Shown: positions 45,336 through 54,896, numbered from the stretch's first letter. The stretch: 64,000 bases of DNA from VAZQ01 sp963739175 (GCA_963739175.1 CAVTZH010000011.1:372001-436000); one strand, 5' to 3'. Notes: a model not told the origin generated them from the letters alone. Program-made: numbers and translations.

Positions 45336-46595
45336 TCAATTCTGCACGGGTCGCAGCGTCAACGAATATGTCGTCGTGCAGGTGCCCCCACCAGCGGACA
45401 TCGTGCTTTCGCCGGTTGATGTCCGGCTGTCATCCGGCTGGCGGCGGAGATCGCGAAACGCTTCGCGGAAGATCGGTCCTTCATAGGCCGTGAAAAACGC
45501 TTGCTCGAACGTGCTGCTGCCGGCGGGGCATGTAAGAGATGCACGGCCTTGCGTCGTCTGCCCGTCGGCGGCTTGGACCAAAAACCTGTCCGGCGCCGGC
45601 GTATATGAGCCCAACAGCTTTGCGCGGAACGTGCCAGGGGTGACAAGTGCGTACCCTGAACACGTTGGCATGGTCATTTTGCGCTCAGGGACGCTTCCGA
45701 CCAGCGTCCCCGTCAGGTTTCCCTGGCCATCGTGGTCGAGCGTGAGATCGCCCGTTCCCCGGGTCACGTCCGTGCTGCCGCCGCCGGTGCAGGTGTGTGT
45801 CCACCCGAACGTCCCGTACCAATCGCCCTGGGTGGGGAACTCGCCGACGTCGGTGTCCATGTGGCCGGCGTGGTCCTCGGCGAGCGCGGCCAGGCGCACG
45901 ATCGGCGGCGGGTTGGAGGGAACCTCATAGGTCGCTTCCACGCGCCGCTCCGGCGGCAGCGCAGTGCAACCCACCGGCGCCGGCGGGAAATTCTCCGAGG
46001 CAATGAACCGGCCGCCTTCGCTCTCGGCGACAAGCTGGATCGTCTTGATCCCGCTCTGCCACAGATTGGCGTGGTCGCGCGCCACCATCGTCACCTTGAT
46101 CTTGTCGCCCGCCTTCACCTTCTTGCCCTTGCGCGGGTTCGAGGTGGTGTCGAGCTTCGGCTTCTCCTTGTCCTTTGCGCCCTGGGCGCTGATGATCACC
46201 GCGCTGATGATGCCGCCGGTGGACTTCGCGGTGACCCGCACTGAAGGACCGAAGCCGCGCAAGACGCCTTCGATCGCGTCGCGCCGTGCCGCGGCCATTG
46301 ACTCTGCCCACAATTTGTCCGAGCTGGAATCGAAGACCGTGAAGTCGACGTCGGTCGGGCATTGCGAACCGGGCGTCTGCGCCTGCTTGACGAAATTTAC
46401 CAGCCGCGCGACCGCGCCGTCGCCGGGCTTGAAATCCACGGTGTCGGGCAAGAACAGGTCATCGGTCGGGATGCTGGCTGACTTCGCCTGCTGCGCCAAG
46501 GCGGCCGGGTTGAGGCCAGCGGCGCCGACCAGCGCCGCCGTTACGACAGCAATGGCAGCGCAAATCGGTGAACCAAAACAAACACGTTCTCGCAT
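45336..46595 (-). CDS. Large exported protein, companion of VWA (copy 1)
   Basis: 419 residues from ATG 46595 with AGGAGG upstream; starts MRERVCFGSPICAAIAVVTA with signal cleavage near NPAALAQQ. Intact version of the gene at 44044: AKSASIPTDDLFLPDTVDFK, FVKQAQTPGSQCPTDVDFTV, AARRDAIEGVLRGFGPSVRV, RKGKKVKAGDKIKVTMVARD and EDHAGHMDTDVGEFPTQGDW. The C-terminal domain (about residues 290-419) is a predicted beta-barrel ending YSLTLRPVQN and differs most between copies. Several Cys pairs suggest disulfides. I do not recognise a family. Starts 30 bases after VWA copy 1. Confidence 0.85.
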   Translation of the reverse strand: MRERVCFGSPICAAIAVVTAALVGAAGLNPAALAQQAKSASIPTDDLFLPDTVDFKPGDGAVARLVNFVKQAQTPGSQCPTDVDFTVFDSSSDKLWAESMAAARRDAIEGVLRGFGPSVRVTAKSTGGIISAVIISAQGAKDKEKPKLDTTSNPRKGKKVKAGDKIKVTMVARDHANLWQSGIKTIQLVAESEGGRFIASENFPPAPVGCTALPPERRVEATYEVPSNPPPIVRLAALAEDHAGHMDTDVGEFPTQGDWYGTFGWTHTCTGGGSTDVTRGTGDLTLDHDGQGNLTGTLVGSVPERKMTMPTCSGYALVTPGTFRAKLLGSYTPAPDRFLVQAADGQTTQGRASLTCPAGSSTFEQAFFTAYEGPIFREAFRDLRRQPDDSRTSTGESTMSAGGGTCTTTYSLTLRPVQN

Positions 46596-46624
46596 GCAAG
46601 CCTCCTGCAGACTTACTGCTCCTG

Positions 46625-47914
46625 CTACTGCGGCTTTACCTCGAACACCTCGCCCTCGGTCGCCGGAAACGGGAACTTGTTGCCGTCGATCTCGACGATG
46701 TAGTCGCCCGGCGGAAGCGGTGCGGCCAACCGCCAGCCCGCTGACACTGCGTCGAAGCGCCAGACCTCCGTGCCGTCTTGCGTCGTGACTCGCGCTGACT
46801 TCCACTTCAAGCCTTCCGCGAGGATGACCGCGGCCGGCCGCAGCGTGGTGGGCTTGCCGCCGTCTACCTTGACGAAGCGCCACACCGCCGTGCGGAATTG
46901 CAGGTCATAGACACCGGGCATCAGGGTCACCCTCGACGCCACGGGGTCGAACGTTCCATGCTTCTCGCCGGTTTCGGAATCGACGACGCTGGCGTTGACA
47001 AGAACGCTGGCCTCAACCCTCAATTCCCCCGGCGTGATCGTGGTGGTCTCACCGGAGCGCACCTCGATCCCCTTCCAGCTTCCCGGTCCGAATTTAACCT
47101 CGTAGATGCCCGCCGGCAGATCGACCTGGGTACGCGTGCGGTCGAAATACGTGACCTTCTCGCCGGTTTCCGAATTGATGATGTCGTGAGAATAAATGGC
47201 CGACGTCGTCCGCAGTTTCCCCGGTTTCGGCTTCGCCGGCAGCGTGACGACGCGCTGCGCGCAAGCATTGAGCGCCTGCTTGAGCGTGTCCGGCAATTCC
47301 GGACCGACCGGCGCGTCGAAATAAGTGCCGCCGGTGGCTCGCGCGATGGCTTGGAGCTGCCCGCGCGCCGCGGTGTCGACGATGAAGCCAACGGTATGAA
47401 CGGTGATGCCCTTGGCCGCGAGCGCCCTCGCCGCCACCACCGGATCGCCCTGGCAGGTCTCCTTGCCGTCGCTCACGAGGACGATGACGCGCACCTTGGC
47501 GTCGGCGGGGAAATCGTTCGCTGCTTGTCCGAGCGAGTAGGCGATCGGCGTGTAGCCTTGCGCCTTGGCGCCGTCCACCGCTGCCGTGATGGGGCCGCCG
47601 GCGGCGCTCGCGGCGCCGAACGGCACGGCGAGATGGGTGTCCTGACAATTCTTTTTGCTGGCCGCAGACTGCGCGCCGTACATGCGCAACGATAGCTGGG
47701 TCTGAGCGGGAACGAGCGAAGCCACGCCCTTGACCGCGCGCTGTGCGACCGCCATGCGGGTTTCGCCGTTCGGCAACCTGGCGTTCATGCTGCCCGACGC
47801 ATCGAGGATCAACAGGACCGAACGATCGGCGGTGTTGCAGGACTGGGCGAGCGCGGCAGCAGGCAGCACACTCGCCGCAAGCGCGACGAGACCAGCGCGA
47901 AATAACTTGTGCAC
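46625..47914 (-). CDS. Exported VWA-domain protein (copy 1)
   Basis: 429 residues from GTG 47914, GGAG seven bases upstream. Signal peptide ends VLPAAALAQS. VWA domain with MIDAS LLILDASGSMNARLPNGETR, SLRMYGAQSAASKKNCQDTH, VIVLVSDGKETCQGDPVVAA and a C-terminal region of two similar beta units, GIYEVKFGPGSWKGIEV and GVYDLQFRTAVWRFVKVDGG, ending FPATEGEVFEVKPQ. Intact version of copy 2. VWA proteins usually bind divalent cation and partner proteins. Proximity to the exported companions suggests a periplasmic complex. First gene of the leftward operon reaching 41236. Confidence 0.9.
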   Translation of the reverse strand: MHKLFRAGLVALAASVLPAAALAQSCNTADRSVLLILDASGSMNARLPNGETRMAVAQRAVKGVASLVPAQTQLSLRMYGAQSAASKKNCQDTHLAVPFGAASAAGGPITAAVDGAKAQGYTPIAYSLGQAANDFPADAKVRVIVLVSDGKETCQGDPVVAARALAAKGITVHTVGFIVDTAARGQLQAIARATGGTYFDAPVGPELPDTLKQALNACAQRVVTLPAKPKPGKLRTTSAIYSHDIINSETGEKVTYFDRTRTQVDLPAGIYEVKFGPGSWKGIEVRSGETTTITPGELRVEASVLVNASVVDSETGEKHGTFDPVASRVTLMPGVYDLQFRTAVWRFVKVDGGKPTTLRPAAVILAEGLKWKSARVTTQDGTEVWRFDAVSAGWRLAAPLPPGDYIVEIDGNKFPFPATEGEVFEVKPQ

Positions 47915-48017
47915 GGAATGACTCCTCAAGTTGGTCGTTGGCCAATTGCAGGATCGTGGCCATCCTATCCACCGGCGGCGGTGACGCATAGGCATGCTTA
48001 AGGGCGCCGACGGGGTT

Positions 48018-48035
48018 GCAGGCCGTCCGGCCTGC
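48018..48035 (-). terminator. Hairpin at the end of the glycosyltransferase gene
   Basis: GCAGGCC 48018-48024 pairs with GGCCTGC 48029-48035, four-base loop GTCC. It overlaps the stop codon of the leftward glycosyltransferase and lies ahead of VWA copy 1. There is no T run, so termination is possible but not certain. Confidence 0.4.
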
Positions 48036-49183
48036 TAGAACAGCACGTCCAGCAGCCGCGCGGCGATCCTGTCCCAGGTGTAGTTCGCCGATACATGCGC
48101 CGGCCCTGCGGCTGACGCGCTGCGCCGCCAGTCCTCGCGGTCCATGACGGCGAGCATCTGCGCCGAGAGATGATCGACATCCGGCGCCAGCTGGTCGCCG
48201 ATCATGCCGCCGATATTGATCGGCACGATCCGGCTCTGAATCTTGAGCGCGAAATCGTCGGTCACGAAATCGTCGGTGGTGCCGCCGCCGCTGACGATGA
48301 GCGGGACGCCGCAGGCGGCCGCCTCCAGCACCGGCATGTTGAAGCCCTCGCCGCGGTAGGGCGAGACATAGGCGTCGCCGCTGCGGTAGAGCGCCGCCAT
48401 CTGCTTCATCGACAAGGCCTCGCCGTTGTAGACGAGCCGGTCCGCGATCAATTGCTGGTCGCGCGGCGAGAGCTTGCGGATGGCCTCGTCGAGCATATGC
48501 ACCGACTGATAGAGACCATCGGCGCCCTTCAGGAACAGCGTCACGTCGGACCGCTGCGCGGCCACCGCGGCGAACGCCCGCATCAAGAGGTCGATGCCCT
48601 TGTTGCTGGTCATGGCGCCGACGCTGACGAACACAAATCCCTTCAGGCCCATGTTGCGCCGGACCGCATCGCGGCCTTCGTCCGTCGGCCGGAAGGTCGC
48701 GGGATCGAAGCCGAGCGGGATCATCGCCACCTGCTCCTGCCGCAACCCGAGCCGCAGGAAGCCCGCCGCCGACCAGCGCGACGGCGCCCAGACGAAGAAC
48801 GACGGGTCCTGCGCAAGCCGCGCGATGTCCGGCTGGCCGGCCAGGTAGAACGGCGGGATGACCCGGTATTCGGACGTGCCGAACACGAGCGTGCGCCCCC
48901 GCGGCGCCGGCGTGAAGTCGTAGGGCGCGGTCAGCCGCAGCGTGGCGTCGCCATGCTCGCCCGCCGCGGCGAGCGGCAGCGCCGCCAGCGCCGCTTCGTC
49001 GTGCGCCTCGAACAGCCCCTTGGCGCGGGCCCAGTCGGCGTTCAGATACGGGAGATCGCGCACGCTCAGGCGCAGGTCGCCCCGCTGCGCCATGGCGAGC
49101 AGCAGCCACTGGTTGATGACGGCGTAGGACTGGCTGATGGAGCGCCAACCTTCGAGCAGGAGATGTCTTGTTGCGGACGGCAT
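48035..49183 (-). CDS. Glycosyltransferase family 4-like protein
   Basis: 382 residues starting MPSATRHLLLEGWRSISQSY. GT-B fold with Rossmann strands FVFVSVGAMTSNKGIDLLMR and the donor-site motif PYRGEGFNMPVLEAAACGVP (E-x7-E). IPLGFDPATFRPTDEGRD is the typical linker. It transfers a sugar from a nucleotide donor to an unknown acceptor such as LPS or exopolysaccharide. The ribosome site is weak; ATG 49183 is chosen because no later Met precedes the first strand. Neighbours are the VWA module and a divergent MBL gene. Confidence 0.87.
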   Translation of the reverse strand: MPSATRHLLLEGWRSISQSYAVINQWLLLAMAQRGDLRLSVRDLPYLNADWARAKGLFEAHDEAALAALPLAAAGEHGDATLRLTAPYDFTPAPRGRTLVFGTSEYRVIPPFYLAGQPDIARLAQDPSFFVWAPSRWSAAGFLRLGLRQEQVAMIPLGFDPATFRPTDEGRDAVRRNMGLKGFVFVSVGAMTSNKGIDLLMRAFAAVAAQRSDVTLFLKGADGLYQSVHMLDEAIRKLSPRDQQLIADRLVYNGEALSMKQMAALYRSGDAYVSPYRGEGFNMPVLEAAACGVPLIVSGGGTTDDFVTDDFALKIQSRIVPINIGGMIGDQLAPDVDHLSAQMLAVMDREDWRRSASAAGPAHVSANYTWDRIAARLLDVLF

Positions 49184-49365
49184 TGGGTGTGCTGTGTAGC
49201 AAAGGGCAGCGCGGCGCGGCCCGCGAATTTCACTGCCGATGCCCGGATGACCCGGAAAAATGATCCACGAAGAATAGATACTTTTGGCCCCCTTTTGAGC
49301 GAATAGGGGAAGATTTATCCTATACAGAGTGGCGTAAGAGAATCTCCTATGCGCCGAGGTACGTC

Positions 49366-50403
49366 ATGATCTTCCGCCAGCTCTTCGACAGCGTGTCCGG
49401 GACCTACACCTACCTCATCGCCAGCCGCCGCGGCGGCGAGGCGCTGATCATCGATCCGGTGCTGGAGAAGGTCGACCGCTACATCCAGCTCGTGAACGAG
49501 CTCGACCTCAAGCTGGTCAAGGCGGTCGATACGCATCTGCACGCCGACCACATCACCGGCCTCGGCGCGCTGCGCGACCGCACCCAGTGCATCACCGTGA
49601 TGGGCGACATGAGCAAGGTCGACGTGGTGTCGATGCGGCTCTCGGAAGGCGACAAGCTCACCATCGAGGGCGTGGCGCTCGACGTGCTCTACACGCCGGG
49701 ACACACCGACAACTCCTATTCGTTCCTGATGAAGGATCGCGTCTTCACCGGCGACACGTTGCTGATCCGCGGCACCGGCCGCACCGACTTCCAGAACGGC
49801 GACCCACGCGCGCAGTATGACTCGATCTTCAACAAGCTGCTGAAGCTGCCGGAAGAGACCATGGTGTTCCCGGCGCACGACTACAAAGGCGAGACCGTCT
49901 CCACCATCGGCGAGGAGAAGGCGTTCAATCCGCGCCTGCAGGTGAAGTCGCTCGACCAGTATGTGACGCTGATGAACGGCCTCAACCTGCCCAATCCGAA
50001 GATGATGGACGTCGCGGTGCCGGCCAATATGCGGGTCGGCTTCGCGCAGGAGGCGATCGCGCAGCGCGGCTGGGCGGTGAGCGCCGCCGACGCGATCAAG
50101 CTCGTCGGCCGGCCCGACGTCGCGCTGATCGATCTGCGCGAAAAGTCCGAGCGCGAGAAGCACGGCGTGATCCCGGGCTCGCTGCACGCGCCCTATCCCG
50201 ACCTGCAGGACAACATCCGGCCCGGCGGCATGCTGCACGAGCTCGCAGCCGCGACCGGCAAGCGCATGCTGTTCTATTGCGCGTTCGGCGAACGCTCGGC
50301 GATGGCGGTGCAGGCCGCGCAGGATTCCGGCATCGCCGCCGCCTGCCATATCCACGGCGGCATCGACGCCTGGAAGAAGGCCGACGGCGCGCTGGCGCAT
50401 TAG
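49366..50403 (+). CDS. Persulfide dioxygenase-like MBL hydrolase fused to rhodanese
   Basis: 345 residues. The N-terminal metallo-beta-lactamase domain (residues ~1-230) has the metal motif DTHLHADHITGLGALR, ligands in YTPGHTDNSYSF and GDTLLIRGTGRTDFQNGD, and VFPAHDYKGETVSTIGEE, a pattern typical of ETHE1 persulfide dioxygenases. The C-terminal rhodanese domain (~250-345) has LIDLREKSEREKHGVIPGSL and the Cys loop LFYCAFGERSAMAV. The fusion couples sulfane sulfur transfer with oxidation to sulfite. It fits sseA and cysK in a sulfur-handling context. Start has GAGG upstream. Confidence 0.9.
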   Translation: MIFRQLFDSVSGTYTYLIASRRGGEALIIDPVLEKVDRYIQLVNELDLKLVKAVDTHLHADHITGLGALRDRTQCITVMGDMSKVDVVSMRLSEGDKLTIEGVALDVLYTPGHTDNSYSFLMKDRVFTGDTLLIRGTGRTDFQNGDPRAQYDSIFNKLLKLPEETMVFPAHDYKGETVSTIGEEKAFNPRLQVKSLDQYVTLMNGLNLPNPKMMDVAVPANMRVGFAQEAIAQRGWAVSAADAIKLVGRPDVALIDLREKSEREKHGVIPGSLHAPYPDLQDNIRPGGMLHELAAATGKRMLFYCAFGERSAMAVQAAQDSGIAAACHIHGGIDAWKKADGALAH

Positions 50404-50421
50404 CGCAAGGGGCAAGACGCC

Positions 50422-50592
50422 GTAGGGTGGGCAAAGGCACGGGCCAAAGATCCGCTCTCACCAAGAATGCCGACAGAGTGCCGTGCCCACCACGAGGACA
50501 TTGCAGGCCATCACTCGCGATGGTGGGCACGGCGCTTCCGTTCTGCTCGTGGCGATGTCCGTGCGCGCTGACCGCGCCTTTGCCCACCCTAC
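50422..50592. repeat. Palindromic intergenic repeat with GTAGGGTGGGCAAAG ends, copy 2
   Basis: Begins GTAGGGTGGGCAAAG and ends CTTTGCCCACCCTAC (perfect terminal inverted repeat), with inner TGCCCACCA and TGGTGGGCACGGCGC. Related to the element at 33474-33608, but the central part differs and is longer. Non-coding, between the MBL-rhodanese gene and a convergent glycosyltransferase. Confidence 0.7.
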
Positions 50593-51672
50593 GGCGGCGT
50601 CGCCAGCACCGAGCGATAGATCGGCTCCATGTCGGACAACAGCGCGGCCTCGAGCCGGCCGGCATGTTCCGACCAGCTGATCCCCTGCTGATATTGCAAG
50701 GCCGCCTCATGCTGACGGCGCCACAGCACATCGTCGGTCAGACAGCGCCACCGCCCGCTCGGCAAATTCGCTTGCGTCGGCGCGCACATATCCGGTGACG
50801 CCGTCAATGACGCGCTCCGGCAGCGCCGTCACCGGCCCGAACACCGCGGGCACGCCGAGCGCCTGCGCCTCCGCCGCCGCGATGCAGAACGACTCCGACT
50901 TGTGGCCGAGATAGAGCATCACCCGCGAGGCGCGCATGGCGGCGATCAGGCCCTCGCGGCTGGCCGACGGATGCACGCGCACCGACGCCTTGACCTGCGC
51001 CGGCATGCCCGGCGGCAGCAGGTTGCCTTCCCACGCGGCCCAGGCGTCTTCGCCGGGCTTGAGCTGATGCACGCCATAGACATCGAGAATGGCGCCGGGA
51101 ACGCGCGGCAGGATCGACGACGCCCAGATCTCCACCAGCCGGCGCAGGTCGCGGCCCGGATTCGAGGCGAAGATCGCATGCGGCGGCGGCACGATCGCCA
51201 GCGGCGGATGGCCCCGGACATCCTCTGGCAAACCGAACGGCAGCACGATCAGCGGATTGGGCTTGGGCAACACCCATGACCAGGTCTTCGCCTGATAGTG
51301 GCTCACCAGCACGGGGACCGGCCGGTAGAGCCACATCTTCCAGAATTTCTTGTAGTGCCGCAGCTGATTGGCCGGCCACAGCACCCACAGCACGCGCCGC
51401 CGCGGCCGCCGCACGAACGGCAGCAGATGCAGCTGGTGGCAGGCGATGTAGAGGTCGCACGCGTGCGGCGGTTCGCTCGACAGCGGACGCCAGCCGACGC
51501 CGTTGTCCTCGACCGGGCCGTCGCAATTGGTGAAACAGGTGACCTGATGGCCGCGCCGCGCGAGCTCGCGCGCGCAGCGGATGACGCTGGTCTCGGTCCC
51601 GCCGAGCGGGCGCCGTTCGAGATCCCGGCCGTCGTAACGCAACGTGGAATCGGCGAACACGATGCTGGCCAT
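50589..51672 (-). CDS. Glycosyltransferase family 4-like protein, one frame break
   Basis: ATG 51672 starts MASIVFADSTLRYDGRDLER, followed by GGTETSVIRCARELARRGHQ, a UDP-sugar-type GT-B N-terminus. The donor-domain motif is KSESFCIAAAEAQALGVPAV (E-x7-E like). The frame breaks near 50745; the second frame continues LTDDVLWRRQHEAALQYQQG to 50589. About 360 residues. It is the second GT4-like gene near the MBL gene, but on the other side of it. Acceptor unknown. It ends 12 bases after the ABC transporter gene upstream on the same strand. Confidence 0.82.
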
Positions 51673-51683
51673 GCGCGCCTTGC

Positions 51684-52484
51684 TCAATGCAGGATCTGGC
51701 TGAGGAACGCCTTGGTGCGTTCGTGCCGGGGATTGGTGAAGAACGGCTCCGGCTCGTTGATCTCGATGATCTGGCCTGCGTCCATCAGCACCATCCGCGT
51801 CGCCGCCTGCCGCGCGAAACCCATCTCGTGGCTCACCACCAGCATGGTCATGCCGTCCATGGCGAGCGCCACCATGGTGTCGAGCACCTCCTTGACCATC
51901 TCCGGGTCGAGCGCGGAGGTGGGCTCGTCGAACAGCATGATCTTGGGCTGCATGCAGAGCGCGCGCGCGATCGCCACCCGCTGCTGCTGGCCGCCGGAGA
52001 GCTGCGCGGGGTATTTCGCCGCCTGCTCGGGGATGCGCACGCGCTCGAGATAGTGATGCGCGAGCGCCTCGGCGTCCTTGCGCGGCACGCCGCGCACCCA
52101 CATCGGCGCCAGCGTGCAATTGTCGAGCACGCTCAAATGCGGGAACAGGTTGAACTGCTGGAACACCATGCCGACTTCGCGGCGCACTTCGTCGATCGAC
52201 TTGAGGTCCTCGGTCAGCTCGACGCCGTCGACGATGACGCGGCCCTTTTGCCAGTCCTCGATCCGGTTGACGCAGCGCAGCAGCGTCGACTTGCCGCCGC
52301 CGGAGGGTCCGCAGATCACGATGCGCTCGCCGCGCATGACCTGCAAATTGATGTCGCGCAGCACGTGGAAGGCGCCGAACCACTTGTTCACGCCGCTCAT
52401 ATCGACGGCGATCGCGTTCCGCGTGGTGCGGATGTCGCGCGCCGGGACGGCCGCTTTGGGAGCGTTGTGATCGCCGGCACTCAA
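51684..52484 (-). CDS. aapP: Amino-acid ABC transporter ATP-binding protein (AapP-like)
   Basis: About 266 residues. The likely start is TTG 52484, overlapping the permease stop; the ATG of MSGVNKWFGAFHVLRDI is a possible shorter start. Walker A GPSGGGKSTLLRC, Q-loop VFQQFNLFPHLSVLDN, signature LSGGQQQRVAIARAL, Walker B IMLFDEPTSALDPEMV and the H-loop VSHEMGFAR are intact. GlnQ/AapP family. It powers general L-amino-acid uptake with the two permeases and receptor upstream in the same leftward operon. Confidence 0.9.
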   Translation of the reverse strand: MSAGDHNAPKAAVPARDIRTTRNAIAVDMSGVNKWFGAFHVLRDINLQVMRGERIVICGPSGGGKSTLLRCVNRIEDWQKGRVIVDGVELTEDLKSIDEVRREVGMVFQQFNLFPHLSVLDNCTLAPMWVRGVPRKDAEALAHHYLERVRIPEQAAKYPAQLSGGQQQRVAIARALCMQPKIMLFDEPTSALDPEMVKEVLDTMVALAMDGMTMLVVSHEMGFARQAATRMVLMDAGQIIEINEPEPFFTNPRHERTKAFLSQILH

Positions 52485-53617
52485 TGCGCTATACCCGTGC
52501 TCAAGCGACGCTCCGTATAAAGCGCATAGCGCGATATTGCGAACGAGATGGCGAAATATATCATCCCGGCGAAGGCAAAGCCCGTCAACAATGTCACAGG
52601 CGTCGCCCAATTGGGATCGGCAAATGCCGCCCGCAGCTGCCCGAGCAGGTCGAAGATCGCGACGATCAGCACCAGCGTCGTGTCCTTGAACAGCGCGATG
52701 AAGGAGTTGATCATGCCCGGAATCACGAGCTTGAGCGCCTGCGGCAGGATGATGAAGGCCATCATCCGCCAATAGCCGAGGCCGAGCGCCCGCGCGGCCT
52801 CATATTGACCGCGCGGGATCGCCTGCAAGCCGCCGCGGATCACTTCCGCCATATAGGCGCCGGCAAACAGCACGACGCCGATCAGCACGCGGGCGAGCGG
52901 ATCGAGCTTCCAGGTCTCCGGCAGGAAGAACGGCAGCATATAGGTTGCGAAGAACAGCACCGTGATCAGCGGCACGCCGCGCCAGAATTCGATGAAGATG
53001 ATGCAGAACCAGCGCACCAGCGGCAGCGACGAGCGCCGGCCGAGCGCCAGCACGATGCCGAGCGGCAGCGCGCCGATGATGCCGACAAAGGTGATGACCA
53101 GCGTCACCAGCAGCCCGCCCCACAGACGGGTCTCCACGTGCACAAGACCCAGCCGGCCCCCGACCAGGAGATAGAACGCCAGCACCGGAAATACGCCGAA
53201 GAACAGGAGCGCGTTGAGCGTCTTCCACGGCACGCGCGGGATCAGCAACGGCACCAGCAGCGCGAGGCCGATCGCATAGGTCAGATTGACCCGCCACACC
53301 TGATCCGCCGGATAGAAGCCGTACATGAACTGCGCGAACTTGGCGGCAATGAACGGCCAGCAGGCGCCGACCGGACGCTTGACCGTTTCTTCCAGGCAGT
53401 CAACGCGGCTCGATCCGTCCCAGACCGCGTCGATGAACATGAATCTGATCGCCGGCCAGATCAACGCGGCAAGGATCACGGCGCTGAGCAGCGTCGCGAT
53501 GGTGTTGAGGACGCTGCCGAACAGCTTCTGGTGTAGCCAGGCCAGCGTGCCGACCTCCGATCGTGGCGGCGTCGTCGGCGCGATCAGTTGCTGGCGGACG
53601 AAGGTTGCGCTCATCAC
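52481..53617 (-). CDS. aapM: Amino-acid ABC transporter permease (AapM-like)
   Basis: 378 residues, typical AapM length. A long N-terminal part with extra membrane helices precedes the His/Glu/Gln/Arg-type permease domain, whose motifs are IEFWRGVPLITVLFFATYML and the EAA loop QYEAARALGLGYWRMMAF followed by ILPQALKLVIPGMINSFIAL. It ends with TTG-overlapping TGA at 52481. Inner-membrane subunit. Confidence 0.92.
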   Translation of the reverse strand: MMSATFVRQQLIAPTTPPRSEVGTLAWLHQKLFGSVLNTIATLLSAVILAALIWPAIRFMFIDAVWDGSSRVDCLEETVKRPVGACWPFIAAKFAQFMYGFYPADQVWRVNLTYAIGLALLVPLLIPRVPWKTLNALLFFGVFPVLAFYLLVGGRLGLVHVETRLWGGLLVTLVITFVGIIGALPLGIVLALGRRSSLPLVRWFCIIFIEFWRGVPLITVLFFATYMLPFFLPETWKLDPLARVLIGVVLFAGAYMAEVIRGGLQAIPRGQYEAARALGLGYWRMMAFIILPQALKLVIPGMINSFIALFKDTTLVLIVAIFDLLGQLRAAFADPNWATPVTLLTGFAFAGMIYFAISFAISRYALYTERRLSTGIAH

Positions 53618-53621
53618 CGCC

Positions 53622-54896
53622 TCACACCCGCTCGTTCAGCCGCATGCGGGCGTTGTAGAGATTCATCGCGAGGCTCGTGAGCAGCGAGATGGCGAGATAG
53701 ACCGCCATGGTGATGGCGATGATCTCGATCGCCCGGTGGGTCTGGTTCAGCGTGGTGCCGGCGAACACCGCCACCAGATCGGGATAGCCGATGCCGACGG
53801 CGAGCGTCGAATTCTTGGTCAGGTTGAGATACTGGTTGGTCAGCGGCGGGATGATCACCCGCATCGCCTGCGGCACCACGATCAGGCGCAGCGTCGTCTT
53901 GCGTTGCAGGCCGAGCGCGGTGGCGGCCTCGGTCTGCCCCTTCGGCACCGCCAGCACGCCGGCACGGACCACCTCGGCGATGAAGGCGGCGGTGTAGGTG
54001 GTGAGCGCCACCAGCAGCGCGGTGAACTCCGGGATCACCCGCGTGCCGCCGACGAAGTTGAAGCCTTTCAGCTCCGGCACCTCGAAGCTCACCGGCGAGC
54101 CGATCGCGAGCGTCGCCAGCGCCGGCAGCCCGATGAGCAGCGCCAGCGAGGTCCATAACACCGGAAAGCGCGCGCCGGTCGCGTCCTGCCGGCGGCGCGC
54201 CCAGGCGCGCAGGCCGATGACGGCTAGGATCGCGATGACGAACGCGGCCACGACGATCCGGCTGCCCTCGCCGAAGATGGCGCGCGGCATGATCAGGCCG
54301 CGATTGTTGAGATAGATCGCCGGCGCCCCGGCCCATTCCGCCAGGCCGCGCCACCACTGCGCGATGGCGTCCGGCGCGCCGAAGCGCTCCAGATAGGCGA
54401 AGCCATCGGCCGCAAACAGCAGCAGCGGCTGCAGCCCGATGCCGATGCTCTGGCGCGGTCCGGGCATCGCCAGCAGCACCGCGAGATACCAGAACAGAAT
54501 CTGGAACAGGAGCGGCAGATTGCGGATGAGCTCGACATAGCCGCCGGCGAGCCGCGCCAGCAGCCAGTTGGGGCTCAACCGCGCAAGCCCGATGAAGAAC
54601 CCGAGGATGGTCGCGAACACGATGCCGAGCACCGACACCAGCAGCGTGTTGAGCAGACCGACAAAGAACACGCGGCGATAGGTGTCCTGCTCGCCATACG
54701 GAATCAGCGTCTGGCTGATGCCGAAACTGGCCGGATCGTCGAGGAAGCCAAATCCGAACCGCAGGTTCTGCGCTTCAAGATTGGCGCGGGCGTTGATCGC
54801 GAATTCGACGCCGAACCAGATCACCGCCGCCAGCACCGCGAGCTGGTAGAAGGCGCTGCGAAATTTCGGGTTGTTGTAGAAGGCTCTCTTCGTCAC
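53622..54896 (-). CDS. aapQ: Amino-acid ABC transporter permease (AapQ-like)
   Basis: 424 residues, starting MTKRAFYNNPKFRSAFYQLA. Longer than simple polar amino-acid permeases because of a periplasmic insertion, as in AapQ. Motifs YVELIRNLPLLFQILFWYLA and EAA loop TEAATALGLQRKTTLRLIVV with PQAMRVIIPPLTNQYLNLTK. The four bases between its stop and the aapM start indicate one transcript. Confidence 0.92.
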   Translation of the reverse strand: MTKRAFYNNPKFRSAFYQLAVLAAVIWFGVEFAINARANLEAQNLRFGFGFLDDPASFGISQTLIPYGEQDTYRRVFFVGLLNTLLVSVLGIVFATILGFFIGLARLSPNWLLARLAGGYVELIRNLPLLFQILFWYLAVLLAMPGPRQSIGIGLQPLLLFAADGFAYLERFGAPDAIAQWWRGLAEWAGAPAIYLNNRGLIMPRAIFGEGSRIVVAAFVIAILAVIGLRAWARRRQDATGARFPVLWTSLALLIGLPALATLAIGSPVSFEVPELKGFNFVGGTRVIPEFTALLVALTTYTAAFIAEVVRAGVLAVPKGQTEAATALGLQRKTTLRLIVVPQAMRVIIPPLTNQYLNLTKNSTLAVGIGYPDLVAVFAGTTLNQTHRAIEIIAITMAVYLAISLLTSLAMNLYNARMRLNERV

